Positions 55,903-64,000 of a stretch of DNA of 64,000 bases are shown here, in pieces (within the stretch, counting starts at the first letter, position 1; each line of letters begins with the position of its first letter). Source of the stretch: Pseudomonas oleovorans subsp. oleovorans (lineage in GTDB: Bacteria > Pseudomonadota > Gammaproteobacteria > Pseudomonadales > Pseudomonadaceae); contig NZ_NIUB01000013.1 in assembly GCF_002197815.1 (NCBI RefSeq), positions 49,784-113,783 of the forward strand. Reading direction: 5' to 3'. A model generated the notes under the pieces. The model had not been told where the DNA came from. It ran no database searches and worked only from the letters and a program-made list of their open reading frames with translations. The translations under genes and the position numbers were made by a program.

Positions 55903-56763
55903 TTAGCGCCGCGCAACTGCCTGATCAGCCGTGCACTGCTGCGCGGCCAGGTCGGCATGCAGGCTTTGCAAGCGTTTGTCGGCTCGTTCCATCTGTTTTG
56001 AGTCGGCCTGGGCGACCAGGTCGACGATCATCTCGGCCATGGCCTGGCGATTCTTCTGGTAGCTGGTCCGGTAGGCGCTGGTGTAGAAGCGCTCGCGTTG
56101 TTGCAGCAGGGCGGTCATGCGGTCGGCGAAGTCATCGCCGCGACGTACTTCCAAGGCCTCACGCAGGGCCTGTTGCCAGGCCATGCGGTTTTCCAGCCAG
56201 ACCTGGTTCTGTTCCCCCAGGCCCTGTGCCCAGCTCTGCACCCGCTCGCGCTGCTCGGCGTTCAAGTTGCCGAACCAGGGTTGCAGACGCTCCTCCATGC
56301 GCTCGGCGCGCCGGTTTACCTGCTCCTGTACAGGCGGCTCGAGAAACTCTTCACGCAGCTTGGTGTTCTGCTGGTCCATTGCCGCCAATAGCTGATCGAC
56401 CTGACGCGGGCTGAGGCCACGCAGCAGCTCGATGGAGCTGGGGGTTATTTCCACGGCGATGCGCTGCATGGCCTGTTCGAAGTCGGCCAGCTGGCTGGCC
56501 ATCAGCTCGCTGTCACGGTTGCTCAGCGCCTGCTGACTGCGTTGCAGCCAGTCGAGATAACGCGGCAGCTCGACACTGCAGTGCCAGGCCAGATGCTCCT
56601 GCAGCTGGGGTTTGAGCCAGGCACTCTGCTCGTTGGTCAGCGCTACGTAGTCGCCCAGCTTCCACGGGATCAGCCAGTCGAGGTTGCGATAGGCCAGGCC
56701 GACACGACTGCAGGCGCTCAGCAGCAGGGTGATGGCCAGTAGCAGGAGCAAAGGCTTGCGCAT
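55903..56763 (-). CDS. Lipoprotein, DUF6279-like
   Basis: A 286-residue precursor with signal peptide MRKPLLLLLAITLLLSAC and lipobox LLSAC. The mature part is mainly helical, with SRVGLAYRNLDWLIPWKLGD and many Glu/Gln/Arg-rich amphipathic helices. The RNLDWLxxWKLxDYV stretch is shared with a Pseudomonas lipoprotein family often listed as DUF6279. Function unknown. Start 56763 fits the signal peptide; 19 upstream codons do not. It is convergent with ung, 19 bp apart. Confidence 0.8.
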   Translation of the reverse strand: MRKPLLLLLAITLLLSACSRVGLAYRNLDWLIPWKLGDYVALTNEQSAWLKPQLQEHLAWHCSVELPRYLDWLQRSQQALSNRDSELMASQLADFEQAMQRIAVEITPSSIELLRGLSPRQVDQLLAAMDQQNTKLREEFLEPPVQEQVNRRAERMEERLQPWFGNLNAEQRERVQSWAQGLGEQNQVWLENRMAWQQALREALEVRRGDDFADRMTALLQQRERFYTSAYRTSYQKNRQAMAEMIVDLVAQADSKQMERADKRLQSLHADLAAQQCTADQAVARR

Positions 56764-56861
56764 GATCGGGGCTCGCGAGGGCAGAGTTGTTGAGACTAAT
56801 ACTCGGTACATTTGACGCAAGAGGGTGGAAATATTCGCTTAAGAGTTCGCCAGCAGACCAT

Positions 56862-56929
56862 GATCGCCGGCAAGCCGGCTCCTACAGGCGGCGGTCTTGA
56901 TGTTTGTAGGAGCCCGCTTGCGGGCGATC
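56862..56929. repeat. REP-type inverted pair (outward orientation)
   Basis: GATCGCCGGCAAGCCGGCTC-CTAC and GTAGGAGCCCGCTTGCGGGC-GATC. The unit order is reversed relative to the other REP pairs, so the GATCGCC ends are outermost. It lies between the lipoprotein start and the bra operon terminator. Confidence 0.8.
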
Positions 56930-56960
56930 CAATCAATACCGGCCGTAGTACTCCCACGGA

Positions 56961-56990
56961 TAAAAAGAAACCGCCCCGAAGGGCGGTTCC
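56961..56990 (-). terminator. Terminator of the bra operon
   Basis: Minus-strand stem AACCGCCC/GGGCGGTT with loop TTCG, followed by TCTTTTTA. It lies just after the braG stop. Confidence 0.88.
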
Positions 56991-57007
56991 GATGTCGCAG
57001 GGTGCGC

Positions 57008-57709
57008 TTAGCCGCCGAGGTAGGCGTCGCGTACCTTGGGGTCGTTGAGCAGTTCTTCACCGCTGCCGCGCATGACGATATGGCCGTTCTCCAGCACGTA
57101 ACCGCGATCAGCCAGCTTCAGCGCCTGGTTGGCGTTCTGCTCGACCAGGAACACGGTCACGCCGTCTTTGCGCAGTTGCTCGATGATGTCGAAGATCTGC
57201 TGGATGATGATCGGCGCCAGGCCCAGCGACGGCTCGTCGAGCAGCAGCAGGTTGGGCTTGCTCATCAACGCACGGCCGATGGCGAGCATCTGCTGCTCGC
57301 CGCCGCTCATGGTGCCGGCGCGCTGGGCGAAGCGCTCCTTCAGGCGCGGGAACAGGTGCAGGACCTTGTCCAGTTGCTCCTGATTGTCCGCCTTGTCACC
57401 GAAGAAGCCACCCATGGCCAGGTTTTCCTCGACGGTCAGGCGGGCGAACACGCGACGGCCTTCCGGCACGATGGCGATGCTCTTGCGCATGATCTCCGGG
57501 GTATCCATGCCCACCAGCTCTTCACCCATATAGCGGATGCTGCCACTGGTGGCGCGCGGGTTGCCGCACAGTGTCATTAGCAGGGTCGACTTGCCGGCAC
57601 CGTTGGCACCGATCAGGGTGACGATCTCGCCTTTCTGCACGTCGATGCTGACGTCGTGCAGCGCCTGGATCTTGCCGTAGAAGGTTGAGACGTTGTTGAA
57701 GCTCAGCAT
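57008..57709 (-). CDS. braG: Branched-chain amino acid ABC transporter ATPase
   Basis: A 233-residue LivF-type ATPase. Walker A is GANGAGKST, the signature is MSGGEQQMLAIGRALM and Walker B is LLLLDEPSLGLAP. The size equals P. aeruginosa BraG. It is 3 bp downstream of braF and pairs with it to energise uptake of Leu, Ile and Val. Confidence 0.96.
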   Translation of the reverse strand: MLSFNNVSTFYGKIQALHDVSIDVQKGEIVTLIGANGAGKSTLLMTLCGNPRATSGSIRYMGEELVGMDTPEIMRKSIAIVPEGRRVFARLTVEENLAMGGFFGDKADNQEQLDKVLHLFPRLKERFAQRAGTMSGGEQQMLAIGRALMSKPNLLLLDEPSLGLAPIIIQQIFDIIEQLRKDGVTVFLVEQNANQALKLADRGYVLENGHIVMRGSGEELLNDPKVRDAYLGG

Positions 57710-57712
57710 GGA

Positions 57713-58480
57713 TTACGCCTCCCCCAGATAGGCTTTGATCACGTCCGGGTTGTTGCGGATGTCGTCCGGCGTGCCGTCGGCCAGGGGAGTGCCCTGGTTG
57801 ATCACGTAGATGTGGTCGGAAATGCTCATCACCAGCTTCATGTCGTGCTCGATCAGCAGCACGGTGACGTCGTGCTCGTCACGCAGCACACCGATCAGCG
57901 CCTTGAGGTCTTCGGTTTCGCGAGGGTTGAGGCCGGCGGCCGGCTCGTCGAGCATGAGAATGCTCGGGCGCGTCATCATGCAGCGGGCGATTTCCAGGCG
58001 GCGTTGCTGGCCGTAGGCCAGGGTGCCGGCGCTACGGTTGGCGAAGTCCACCAGGTCGACCTGCTCCAGCCAGTAGGCGGCGTACTCCATGGCCTCGCGT
58101 TCGCTACGGCGGAAGGCCGGGGTCTTGAACAGGCCGGCCAGGTAGCCGGTGTTCAGATGGCGATGCTGGGCCACCAGCAGGTTTTCCACCGCCGTCATGT
58201 CCTTGAACAGACGCACGTTCTGGAAGGTCCGTACCACGCCTTTGCGGGCAATCTTGTGGCCAGGCAGGCCTTCGATTGGTTCGCCATTGAGGTGGATGCT
58301 GCCGGAGCTCGGCTGATAGAAACCGGTCAGGCAGTTGAATACGGTGGTCTTGCCGGCGCCGTTCGGGCCGATCATCGACACCACCTGCTTTTCCTTGACG
58401 TTCAGGCCCACCCCGTTGACGGCCAGCAGGCCGCCGAAACGCATGGACAGGCCGCTTACTTCGAGAATCGTGCGGCTCAT
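57713..58480 (-). CDS. braF: Branched-chain amino acid ABC transporter ATPase
   Basis: A 255-residue LivG-type ATPase. Walker A is GPNGAGKTT, the signature [16 protein letters not shown] has the family's Tyr for Ser-Gly variation, and Walker B is [13 protein letters not shown]. It overlaps braE by 4 bp and is closely followed by braG. Confidence 0.96.
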   Translation of the reverse strand: MSRTILEVSGLSMRFGGLLAVNGVGLNVKEKQVVSMIGPNGAGKTTVFNCLTGFYQPSSGSIHLNGEPIEGLPGHKIARKGVVRTFQNVRLFKDMTAVENLLVAQHRHLNTGYLAGLFKTPAFRRSEREAMEYAAYWLEQVDLVDFANRSAGTLAYGQQRRLEIARCMMTRPSILMLDEPAAGLNPRETEDLKALIGVLRDEHDVTVLLIEHDMKLVMSISDHIYVINQGTPLADGTPDDIRNNPDVIKAYLGEA

Positions 58481-59744
58481 CGCTTCAGCTCCAGGTGGGG
58501 ACGTTGCATCGGCAGCAACCCTTGCGGGCGCCAGATCATCATGAAAATCATGACCAGACCGAAGAACAGCATGCGGTACTCGCTCAGCTCACGCATCTCC
58601 TGCAGCATCACCATGATGATGGCCGCGAGGATCACGCCCAGCTGTGAGCCCATGCCACCCAGCACGACGATGGCGAGGATCATCGCCGACTCGATGAAGG
58701 TGAACGACTCCGGCGTCACCAGACCCTGACGCGCGGCGAAGAAGCTACCGGCGAAACCGGCCAGGCTGGCACCGATGGTGAAGGCCGAGAGCTTGATCAC
58801 TGTCGGGTTCAGGCCCAGCGCACGGCAGGCAATCTCGTCTTCACGCAGCGCTTCCCAGGCACGGCCGATCGGCATGCGCAGCAGGCGGTTGACCAAAAAC
58901 AGGGTCAGCAGCACCAGCAGCAGGGCGATCAGGTAGAGGAAAATCACCTTGTACTGCGAGTTGTAGGCAATCTCGAAGTAGCCATGGAAGGTCGGCATAT
59001 CGGCCGGCACACGGCGCTCGAAGGACAGACCGAACAGCGTCGGTTTGTTCTCGTTGGCGATGCTCAGGCCGTTGGGGCCGCCGGTGTACTCGGTGAGGTT
59101 GCGCAGCAGGATACGGATGATCTCGCCGAAACCGAGGGTCACGATGGCCAGGTAGTCACCGCGCAGGCGCAGCACCGGGAAACCCAGCAAGAAGCCGAAC
59201 AGCGCTGCCATCATGCCGGCCAGCGGCAGGCAGACCCAGAAGCCCAGGCCGAAGTAGTGGGCCAGGATCGCATAGCTGTAGGCACCCACGGCGTAGAAGC
59301 CGACGTAGCCCAGGTCGAGCAGGCCGGCCAGACCGACGACGATGTTCAGGCCGAGGCCGAGCATCACGTAGATCAGGATCAGCGTGGCAATGTCCACCGC
59401 GCCGCGACTGGCGAAGAACGGCCACACCAGTGCCACCATGACCATCGCCAGGATGATCCAGCGCTGGGTGGAGGGCAGGGTGAGGAAGTTGCCAATTTGC
59501 CCGGAGCTGCTGGGTAGCTTGGGCAGTTTGGCCCAGGCCGGAGTCAGTTGGTCACGCAGCAGTTGCCAGAGGAAGATCAGCGTAGCGGCGCCACCGATGC
59601 ACCAGAGTTCGAAGGCGGTAGCGCCTTCGACGCGCAGGCTGATACCGATGGTGCTGAGTTTCAGGCCCAGTACCGGGTAGGAGATGATCAGCACCAGCAG
59701 GGCGCTGAAAATCGCGGATTTGAGATTCTTGGTAATGGCGGTGC

Positions 59745-59748
<4 letters not shown>
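58477..59748 (-). CDS. braE: Branched-chain amino acid ABC transporter permease
   Basis: A 423-residue LivM-type permease with an N-terminal extension of ~100 residues holding two hydrophobic segments, as in P. aeruginosa BraE. The transporter core includes [40 protein letters not shown] and [20 protein letters not shown], the coupling region. It overlaps braD and braF by 4 bp each. Confidence 0.95.
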
Positions 59749-60668
<920 letters not shown>

Positions 60669-60742
60669 TGCCTAACTCCTGGGCGCTTGCGTAAAGCGGC
60701 GCTTGTGGCGCAGCGCGAGGCCGGAATTCTTCTAATAAACAA

Positions 60743-60763
60743 AGCCCACTTCTGCAGTGGGCT
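60743..60763 (-). terminator. Partial terminator between braC and braD
   Basis: Minus-strand stem AGCCCACT/AGTGGGCT with a 5-nt loop, then TTGTTTATT. A second stem GCGCCCGCC/GGCGGGCGC (60800-60825) without a T-run lies closer to braC. Confidence 0.65.
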
Positions 60764-60855
60764 CTGGGTTCAGAACCTGTTCATGAGCTGCTACGCGTGG
60801 CGCCCGCCGGGTTAATGGCGGGCGCTAGCTCGTGAATCAGTTTCTTCGGCGGGGG

Positions 60856-61974
60856 TTACTTGGCTTCGGACTTGGTGCCGTCCTGGTGCCACTCGTACAC
60901 CACGAAGCTGAAGTCCTTCAGGTCGCCCTTCTCATCGAAGGCCAGGGTGCCGGTGGGGGTGTCGAAGCTGTTGGCGCGCAGGGCAGCGGCGACCTTGGCG
61001 GTATCGGTGTCGCCAGCTTTCTCGATGCCTTCGGCGATGACCTGAACGGCCGCATAGGCCGGGAACACGAACGGGCCGCTCGGGTCTTCGTTCTTGGCCT
61101 TGAAGGCCTCGACCAGCGCCTGGTTCTTCGGATCCTGGTCGAAGGACTTCGGCAGGGTGACCAGCAGGCCTTCGGAAGCCGGGCCGGCGATGGCCGAGAT
61201 TTCCTTGTTGCCCACACCTTCCGGGCCCATGAACTTGACGTTCAGGCCACGCTCTTTGGTCTGGCGCAGCAGCAGGCCCAGTTCCGGGTGGTAGCCACCG
61301 TAGTAGACGAAGTCGACACCAGCCTGGTTGAGCTTGGCGATCAGCGCGGAGAAATCCTTGTCGCCGGCGTTGATGCCTTCGAACAGGGCGACTTTCACGC
61401 CTTTGCCTTCCAGGGTCTGCTTGACCGCAGTGGCAATGCCCTCACCGTACTGCTGCTTGTCGTGAATGACGGCAACGGTCTGCGGCTTGATGTGATCGGC
61501 GATGAAGTTGCCGGCGGTCGGGCCTTGCAGGCTGTCCAGACCGATGGTGCGGAACACCAGTTCGTAGCCGCGAGCAGTGATGTCCGGGCTGGTGGACGCC
61601 GCGGTGATCATCAGGATGCCTTCGTCTTCGTAGATATCCGAAGCCGGTTGAGTGGAGCTGGAGCACAGGTGGCCAACCACGAATTTGACGCCGTCGTTGA
61701 CGATCTTGTTGGCCACGGCCACGGCCTGCTTCGGATCGCACGCGTCGTCGTAGACCACGCCTTCGAGCTGGGCGCCATTCACGCCGCCGGCCTTGTTGAT
61801 CTGTTCGATGGCCATCTTGGCGCCGATGAACTGCATTTCGCCGTACTGAGCCACTGCACCGGTCACCGGACCGGCCAGACCGATCTTGATGTTGTCGGCC
61901 GCCATCGAATAGCTGGCCGCCCCCGCCAGTGCCATTGCCGCGAACAGCTTGGAAATCTGCTTAGCCTTGTTCAT
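60856..61974 (-). CDS. braC: Branched-chain amino acid binding protein
   Basis: A 372-residue periplasmic receptor for Leu, Ile, Val (and in P. aeruginosa also Ala/Thr). It has a Sec signal (MNKAKQISKLFAAMALAGAA to SMAAD). The mature part has IKIGLAGPVTGAVAQYGEMQ, YDDACDPKQAVAVANKIVND and VVGHLCSSSTQPASDIYEDE, the Cys pair and ligand loop of LivJ/LivK proteins. First gene of the leftward bra operon. Confidence 0.96.
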   Translation of the reverse strand: MNKAKQISKLFAAMALAGAASYSMAADNIKIGLAGPVTGAVAQYGEMQFIGAKMAIEQINKAGGVNGAQLEGVVYDDACDPKQAVAVANKIVNDGVKFVVGHLCSSSTQPASDIYEDEGILMITAASTSPDITARGYELVFRTIGLDSLQGPTAGNFIADHIKPQTVAVIHDKQQYGEGIATAVKQTLEGKGVKVALFEGINAGDKDFSALIAKLNQAGVDFVYYGGYHPELGLLLRQTKERGLNVKFMGPEGVGNKEISAIAGPASEGLLVTLPKSFDQDPKNQALVEAFKAKNEDPSGPFVFPAYAAVQVIAEGIEKAGDTDTAKVAAALRANSFDTPTGTLAFDEKGDLKDFSFVVYEWHQDGTKSEAK

Positions 61975-62270
61975 GAGTGCTCCACTCTTATGTTTTTCGT
62001 TGTTGTAGTTCTTGCGGCCGAAGCTGCAGAACCGGGTCCGTTACCCCGGTAATGCCTCCGGCAACTGTACCGGAACAGTGTAGAGCGCGGATTTGCGCCT
62101 TGAAAAGCCGGCAACTGGAGGCGAAACGTGGGGTTGTCGCTAAATTGCAAGGAATGTATAGAAAAAACGGCGTGGCCTAAGTCGGCTGGCGAGCGTCGCG
62201 CGGTTGCCAGGGTAGTTGTCGGCGCTATCATTGCGCGCCTGCATTCAAAGCCATCGACACGGGACACACC
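61975..62270. other. Divergent promoter region of braC and the DUF2288 gene
   Basis: No gene is visible. The region must carry the braC promoter; no specific operator or repeat stands out. Confidence 0.4.
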
Positions 62271-62588
62271 ATGACGGATCAATCTAGCACCCTCTATGCC
62301 AAGCTGCTCGGTGAGACAGCGCCGATTCGTTGGCAGGAACTGCAGCCGTTCTTCGCGCGTGGTGCGCTGCTTTGGGTCGAGGGTGGCCAGGATCTGGTGG
62401 CGGTCGCGCAGGCTGTGGCCGAGAACGATCAGGCTCGAGTTGCGCAATGGATGAACCAAGGCCTGCTGTGCAAGCTCGAAGATTCACGTGCCGAAGATCT
62501 GCTCTCGCGTGACCCGCAGTTGTGGGCAGTCGTGGTCGCCCCCTGGGTGTTGGTACAGGAAAGGGCAGAGGATTCGACCTTGCACTGA
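62271..62588 (+). CDS. DUF2288 family protein
   Basis: A 105-residue acidic protein starting MTDQSSTLYAKLLGETAPIR, with WQELQPFFARGALLWV and VAQAVAENDQARVAQWMNQG, then WAVVVAPWVLVQE. It matches the DUF2288 family of gamma- and beta-proteobacteria, whose function is not known. No signal peptide or membrane segment. Single gene, divergent from braC. Confidence 0.8.
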   Translation: MTDQSSTLYAKLLGETAPIRWQELQPFFARGALLWVEGGQDLVAVAQAVAENDQARVAQWMNQGLLCKLEDSRAEDLLSRDPQLWAVVVAPWVLVQERAEDSTLH

Positions 62589-62683
62589 AATGGCGCGCTG
62601 CAGGGCTGTGAGCAGCGAGCTAGACTCTTCGCACACTCCCGTGAGGGAGTTTCTCGCAGCGCCACGGCAAAGGAGTGAGCCCC

Positions 62684-63055
62684 ATGTTCGAACCTGGTCA
62701 CCTGCATCGCAGCAATCCGCCTGGCCTGGGCGGGCAACCCGGTTACAGCATCGATTTCTACTATGAGGTGCGCGAGGATTCGCAAGAAGGGCCCATGCTG
62801 CATGGGCGCCTGGTTGGCGAGATAGAGGGCAGGGCATTCGAGGAAGTCTTCGAAATGCATCGCGATACCGCGTTCAACTTCGCCAGCGTGATTTCCCGCT
62901 TGGTGGCCAAGCATGGCCTGCCGCCCAACCATAGCCCGATCATGCGGGCGCATGCCGAATACGATGCGATCTTCGAGGACATTCGCGCCAAGCTGCACGC
63001 CAAGCCGGGTGAAGCGGTGGACCTCGACCACCTGGAGCGCGACGGCCTGGCGTAA
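62684..63055 (+). CDS. Small Pseudomonas protein, DUF5064-like
   Basis: A 123-residue protein from ATG 62684 with AAGGAG 8 bp before it. It starts MFEPGHLHRSNPPGLGGQPG and has YSIDFYYEVREDSQEGPMLH, then HRDTAFNFASVISRLVAKHG. I recognise it as the Pseudomonas-restricted DUF5064 type; function unknown. A strong terminator follows immediately. Confidence 0.72.
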   Translation: MFEPGHLHRSNPPGLGGQPGYSIDFYYEVREDSQEGPMLHGRLVGEIEGRAFEEVFEMHRDTAFNFASVISRLVAKHGLPPNHSPIMRAHAEYDAIFEDIRAKLHAKPGEAVDLDHLERDGLA

Positions 63056-63078
63056 CCCTATGGCTGTTCGAGGACGAA

Positions 63079-63108
63079 AAAAAACCGGATGCTGAGATCC
63101 GGTTTTTT
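63079..63108 (+). terminator. Bidirectional terminator between DUF5064-like gene and bfd
   Basis: A 12-bp stem AAAAAACCGGAT/ATCCGGTTTTTT with a 6-nt loop. The A- and T-runs let it serve both convergent genes. Confidence 0.9.
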
Positions 63109-63126
63109 CATTTTCGGGGGCGTGTT

Positions 63127-63345
63127 TCAGGCTGCGACGAAACCTGCAGGGTAGGCCAGCGAGGCTTGACTACTTTGCACTTCGGCGATGGTTTCGCGCA
63201 CGACCTGCTTGGCCAGGCAAGCGCACTTGCCGCACTGGCTGGCGATGCCGAGCGTGCCGCGCACTTCACGATAGCTGCAGCAGCCCTCGTAGACCGCATC
63301 GCGGATTTGCGTATCGGTGACACCTTCACAGAGGCAGACGTACAT
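63127..63345 (-). CDS. bfd: Bacterioferritin-associated ferredoxin
   Basis: A 72-residue [2Fe-2S] protein that passes electrons to bacterioferritin to release stored iron. The ligands are CLC near the N terminus and CGKC in ASQCGKCACLAKQ, the usual C-x-C and C-x2-C arrangement. ATG 63345 gives MYVCLCEGVTDTQIRDAVYE. A Fur-box candidate lies ~42-60 bp upstream, fitting induction under iron starvation. Confidence 0.95.
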   Translation of the reverse strand: MYVCLCEGVTDTQIRDAVYEGCCSYREVRGTLGIASQCGKCACLAKQVVRETIAEVQSSQASLAYPAGFVAA

Positions 63346-63386
63346 AAGCAAGGCTCGTCTTGGTGGTTCTGTTCGATGGATCGGAT

Positions 63387-63405
63387 ACTAATGTTAATGA
63401 GAATG
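63387..63405. promoter_or_regulatory. Fur-box candidate for bfd
   Basis: ACTAATGTTAATGAGAATG matches 12 of 19 positions of GATAATGATAATCATTATC and has the NATAAT-type hexamer pattern, in the promoter region of an iron-mobilisation gene. Confidence 0.6.
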
Positions 63406-63513
63406 CTTGTCAAATATCGATTGCGAATGCTCGCAGTGTCTGACGAACGGTTCAGCTTTCGGCAGGGGCGGGTAGAAAAGGTCTTTGAGTTTTCGCGGGG
63501 AGGATACTTTTGA

Positions 63514-63725
63514 CACCGGACTGGCAAGTTTGTGTGCGTATTGCTCACGGGCTTAGCACTATCCATTACCGAGTCCACTGAGCGTTTGGGTTGCGCCCCT
63601 TACGGGCGCCACACCTTGACACGCCCGTGAGGGGCGAAACCAAGACGAAAGATCGACACGCTAATGATCTTGGTCCAGAGATAAATAGCGCTGCACGCAG
63701 AACACACAAACTTGCCAGTCCGGTG
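63514..63725. repeat. 212-bp element with perfect 23-bp inverted ends
   Basis: The ends begin CACCGGACTGGCAAGTTTGT and GTG, and the right end (63703-63725) is the exact inverse. Inside is a second imperfect stem, 63586-63608 with 63622-63643 (TTGGGTTGCGCCCCTTACGG / CCGTGAGGGGCGAAACCAA). No coding frame and no obvious target duplication. Confidence 0.8.
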
Positions 63726-63842
63726 CCAATCTGCACTTTCCCAAAACTATGCGTAGAACCTAAAAAAACCGGCGGACGCCTAATGCTGATCAGATAAGTT
63801 CGTCACCACCCCTTCCTACTTGCAGTAGAGGGGGCGCTTTTC

Positions 63843-63867
63843 GTAGGAGCCAGCTTGCTGGCGATGC
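63843..63867. repeat. Half REP unit
   Basis: GTAGGAGCCAGCTTGCTGGC-GAT, identical in type to the arm at 31376-31399 in inverse. Its mate is not in the window; the group II intron begins 10 bp after it. Confidence 0.65.
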
Positions 63868-63876
63868 TTTTTATGG

Positions 63877-64000
63877 GTGCGCCAGGCATGGCGCGTAGCG
63901 CCGTGACTGGCGCTGTTCGGTTCACTGTGGTGGTGAACCGGACGACTTGGAGGTGAAAGTCCTCTGCACGCCCGGCAAGGGGAAGTGCTAGCGGAAGGCA
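63877..64000 (+). ncRNA. Group II intron, 5' part of domain I (runs off the window)
   Basis: GTGCGCCAGGCATGGCGCGT has the 5' splice-site consensus GTGCG and the first stem of domain I. It is followed by GGTTCACTGTGGTGGTGAACC-type pairing and the very characteristic GGAGGTGAAAGTCCTCTGC, then CGGCAAGGGGAAGTGCTAGC. These are standard in bacterial group II introns, which normally carry an ltrA-type reverse transcriptase in domain IV, expected beyond the window. The class cannot be fixed from this part. Confidence 0.75.

Noticed and set aside
63586..63643. Integron attC site
   Set aside because: A long stem is present, but the R/Y core sites (GTTRRRY/RYYYAAC) are not in the right places and no cassette or integrase is seen.

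Overview
The window is chromosomal DNA from a Pseudomonas, most like the P. mendocina / P. oleovorans / P. alcaligenes side of the genus. This rests on GC-rich coding sequence, strongly Pseudomonas-like proteins (AlgO/Prc, BraCDEFG, GcsR, PhaG, an Entner-Doudoroff enzyme with HexR-type operators) and gene orders that match P. aeruginosa from memory: rdgC to prc, the valine-type acyl-CoA cluster through ung, and braC to braG. No database search was possible, so names rest on motif and sequence recognition.

Layout. 0-5.5 kb: end of a membrane hydrolase, arfB, a gap-mgsA unit divergent from edd with two HexR-type operators between them, and rdgC. 5.7-13 kb: tRNA-Val and tRNA-Asp, an FKBP lipoprotein, a three-gene overlapping operon (HTH, unknown, Sel1), an EAL-CBS-GGDEF protein and the periplasmic protease Prc. 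13-18.4 kb: quinone oxidoreductase, the ahpC-ahpF peroxidase pair split by a terminator, and an allE-like bicupin divergent from a LysR regulator. 18.5-25 kb: a cassette of ABC transporter, two predicted cytoplasmic phosphatases and a divergent PhnR/PhnF-like regulator with matching palindromic operators. 25-28.7 kb: Sel1 lipoprotein, M14 carboxypeptidase, and then a graveyard of truncated oprD, a degraded IS5-family element and an internally deleted IS110-family transposase.

28.7-37.5 kb is a glycine-catabolism block: gcvH-gcvP-glyA-gcvT behind a clear sigma-54 promoter and an upstream GcsR-type site, sodC, a tandem palindromic repeat, and the sigma-54 activator gcsR. 37.5-45.4 kb: EndA nuclease, DsbA-like protein, chemoreceptor, tRNA-Gly, PhaG, RsuA, and a Cys-rich protein overlapping a Cache-GGDEF diguanylate cyclase. 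45.5-48 kb: a REP element, a 265-bp MITE whose ends match the IS5-type element 18 kb away, a lipoprotein, a LysR gene that appears internally deleted, and a broken metallo-beta-lactamase-fold gene. 48-55 kb: a branched-chain acyl-CoA catabolic operon (HIBCH-like hydrolase, enoyl-CoA hydratase, acyl-CoA dehydrogenase, an orphan solute-binding protein, an MmsA-like dehydrogenase with a large in-frame deletion) under an AraC/MmsR-like regulator. 55-62 kb: ung, a lipoprotein and the braCDEFG importer. 62-64 kb: two small Pseudomonas proteins, bfd with a Fur-box candidate, a 212-bp inverted-repeat element, and the 5' end of a group II intron running off the window.

Functional themes are carbon and amino-acid catabolism (Entner-Doudoroff, glycine, valine/BCAA), peroxide defence, c-di-GMP signalling and scavenging of a phosphorylated compound. 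Short inverted REP-type repeats sit in many intergenic gaps. Several genes in 26.9-28.6 kb and 46.6-55 kb carry sizeable deletions.
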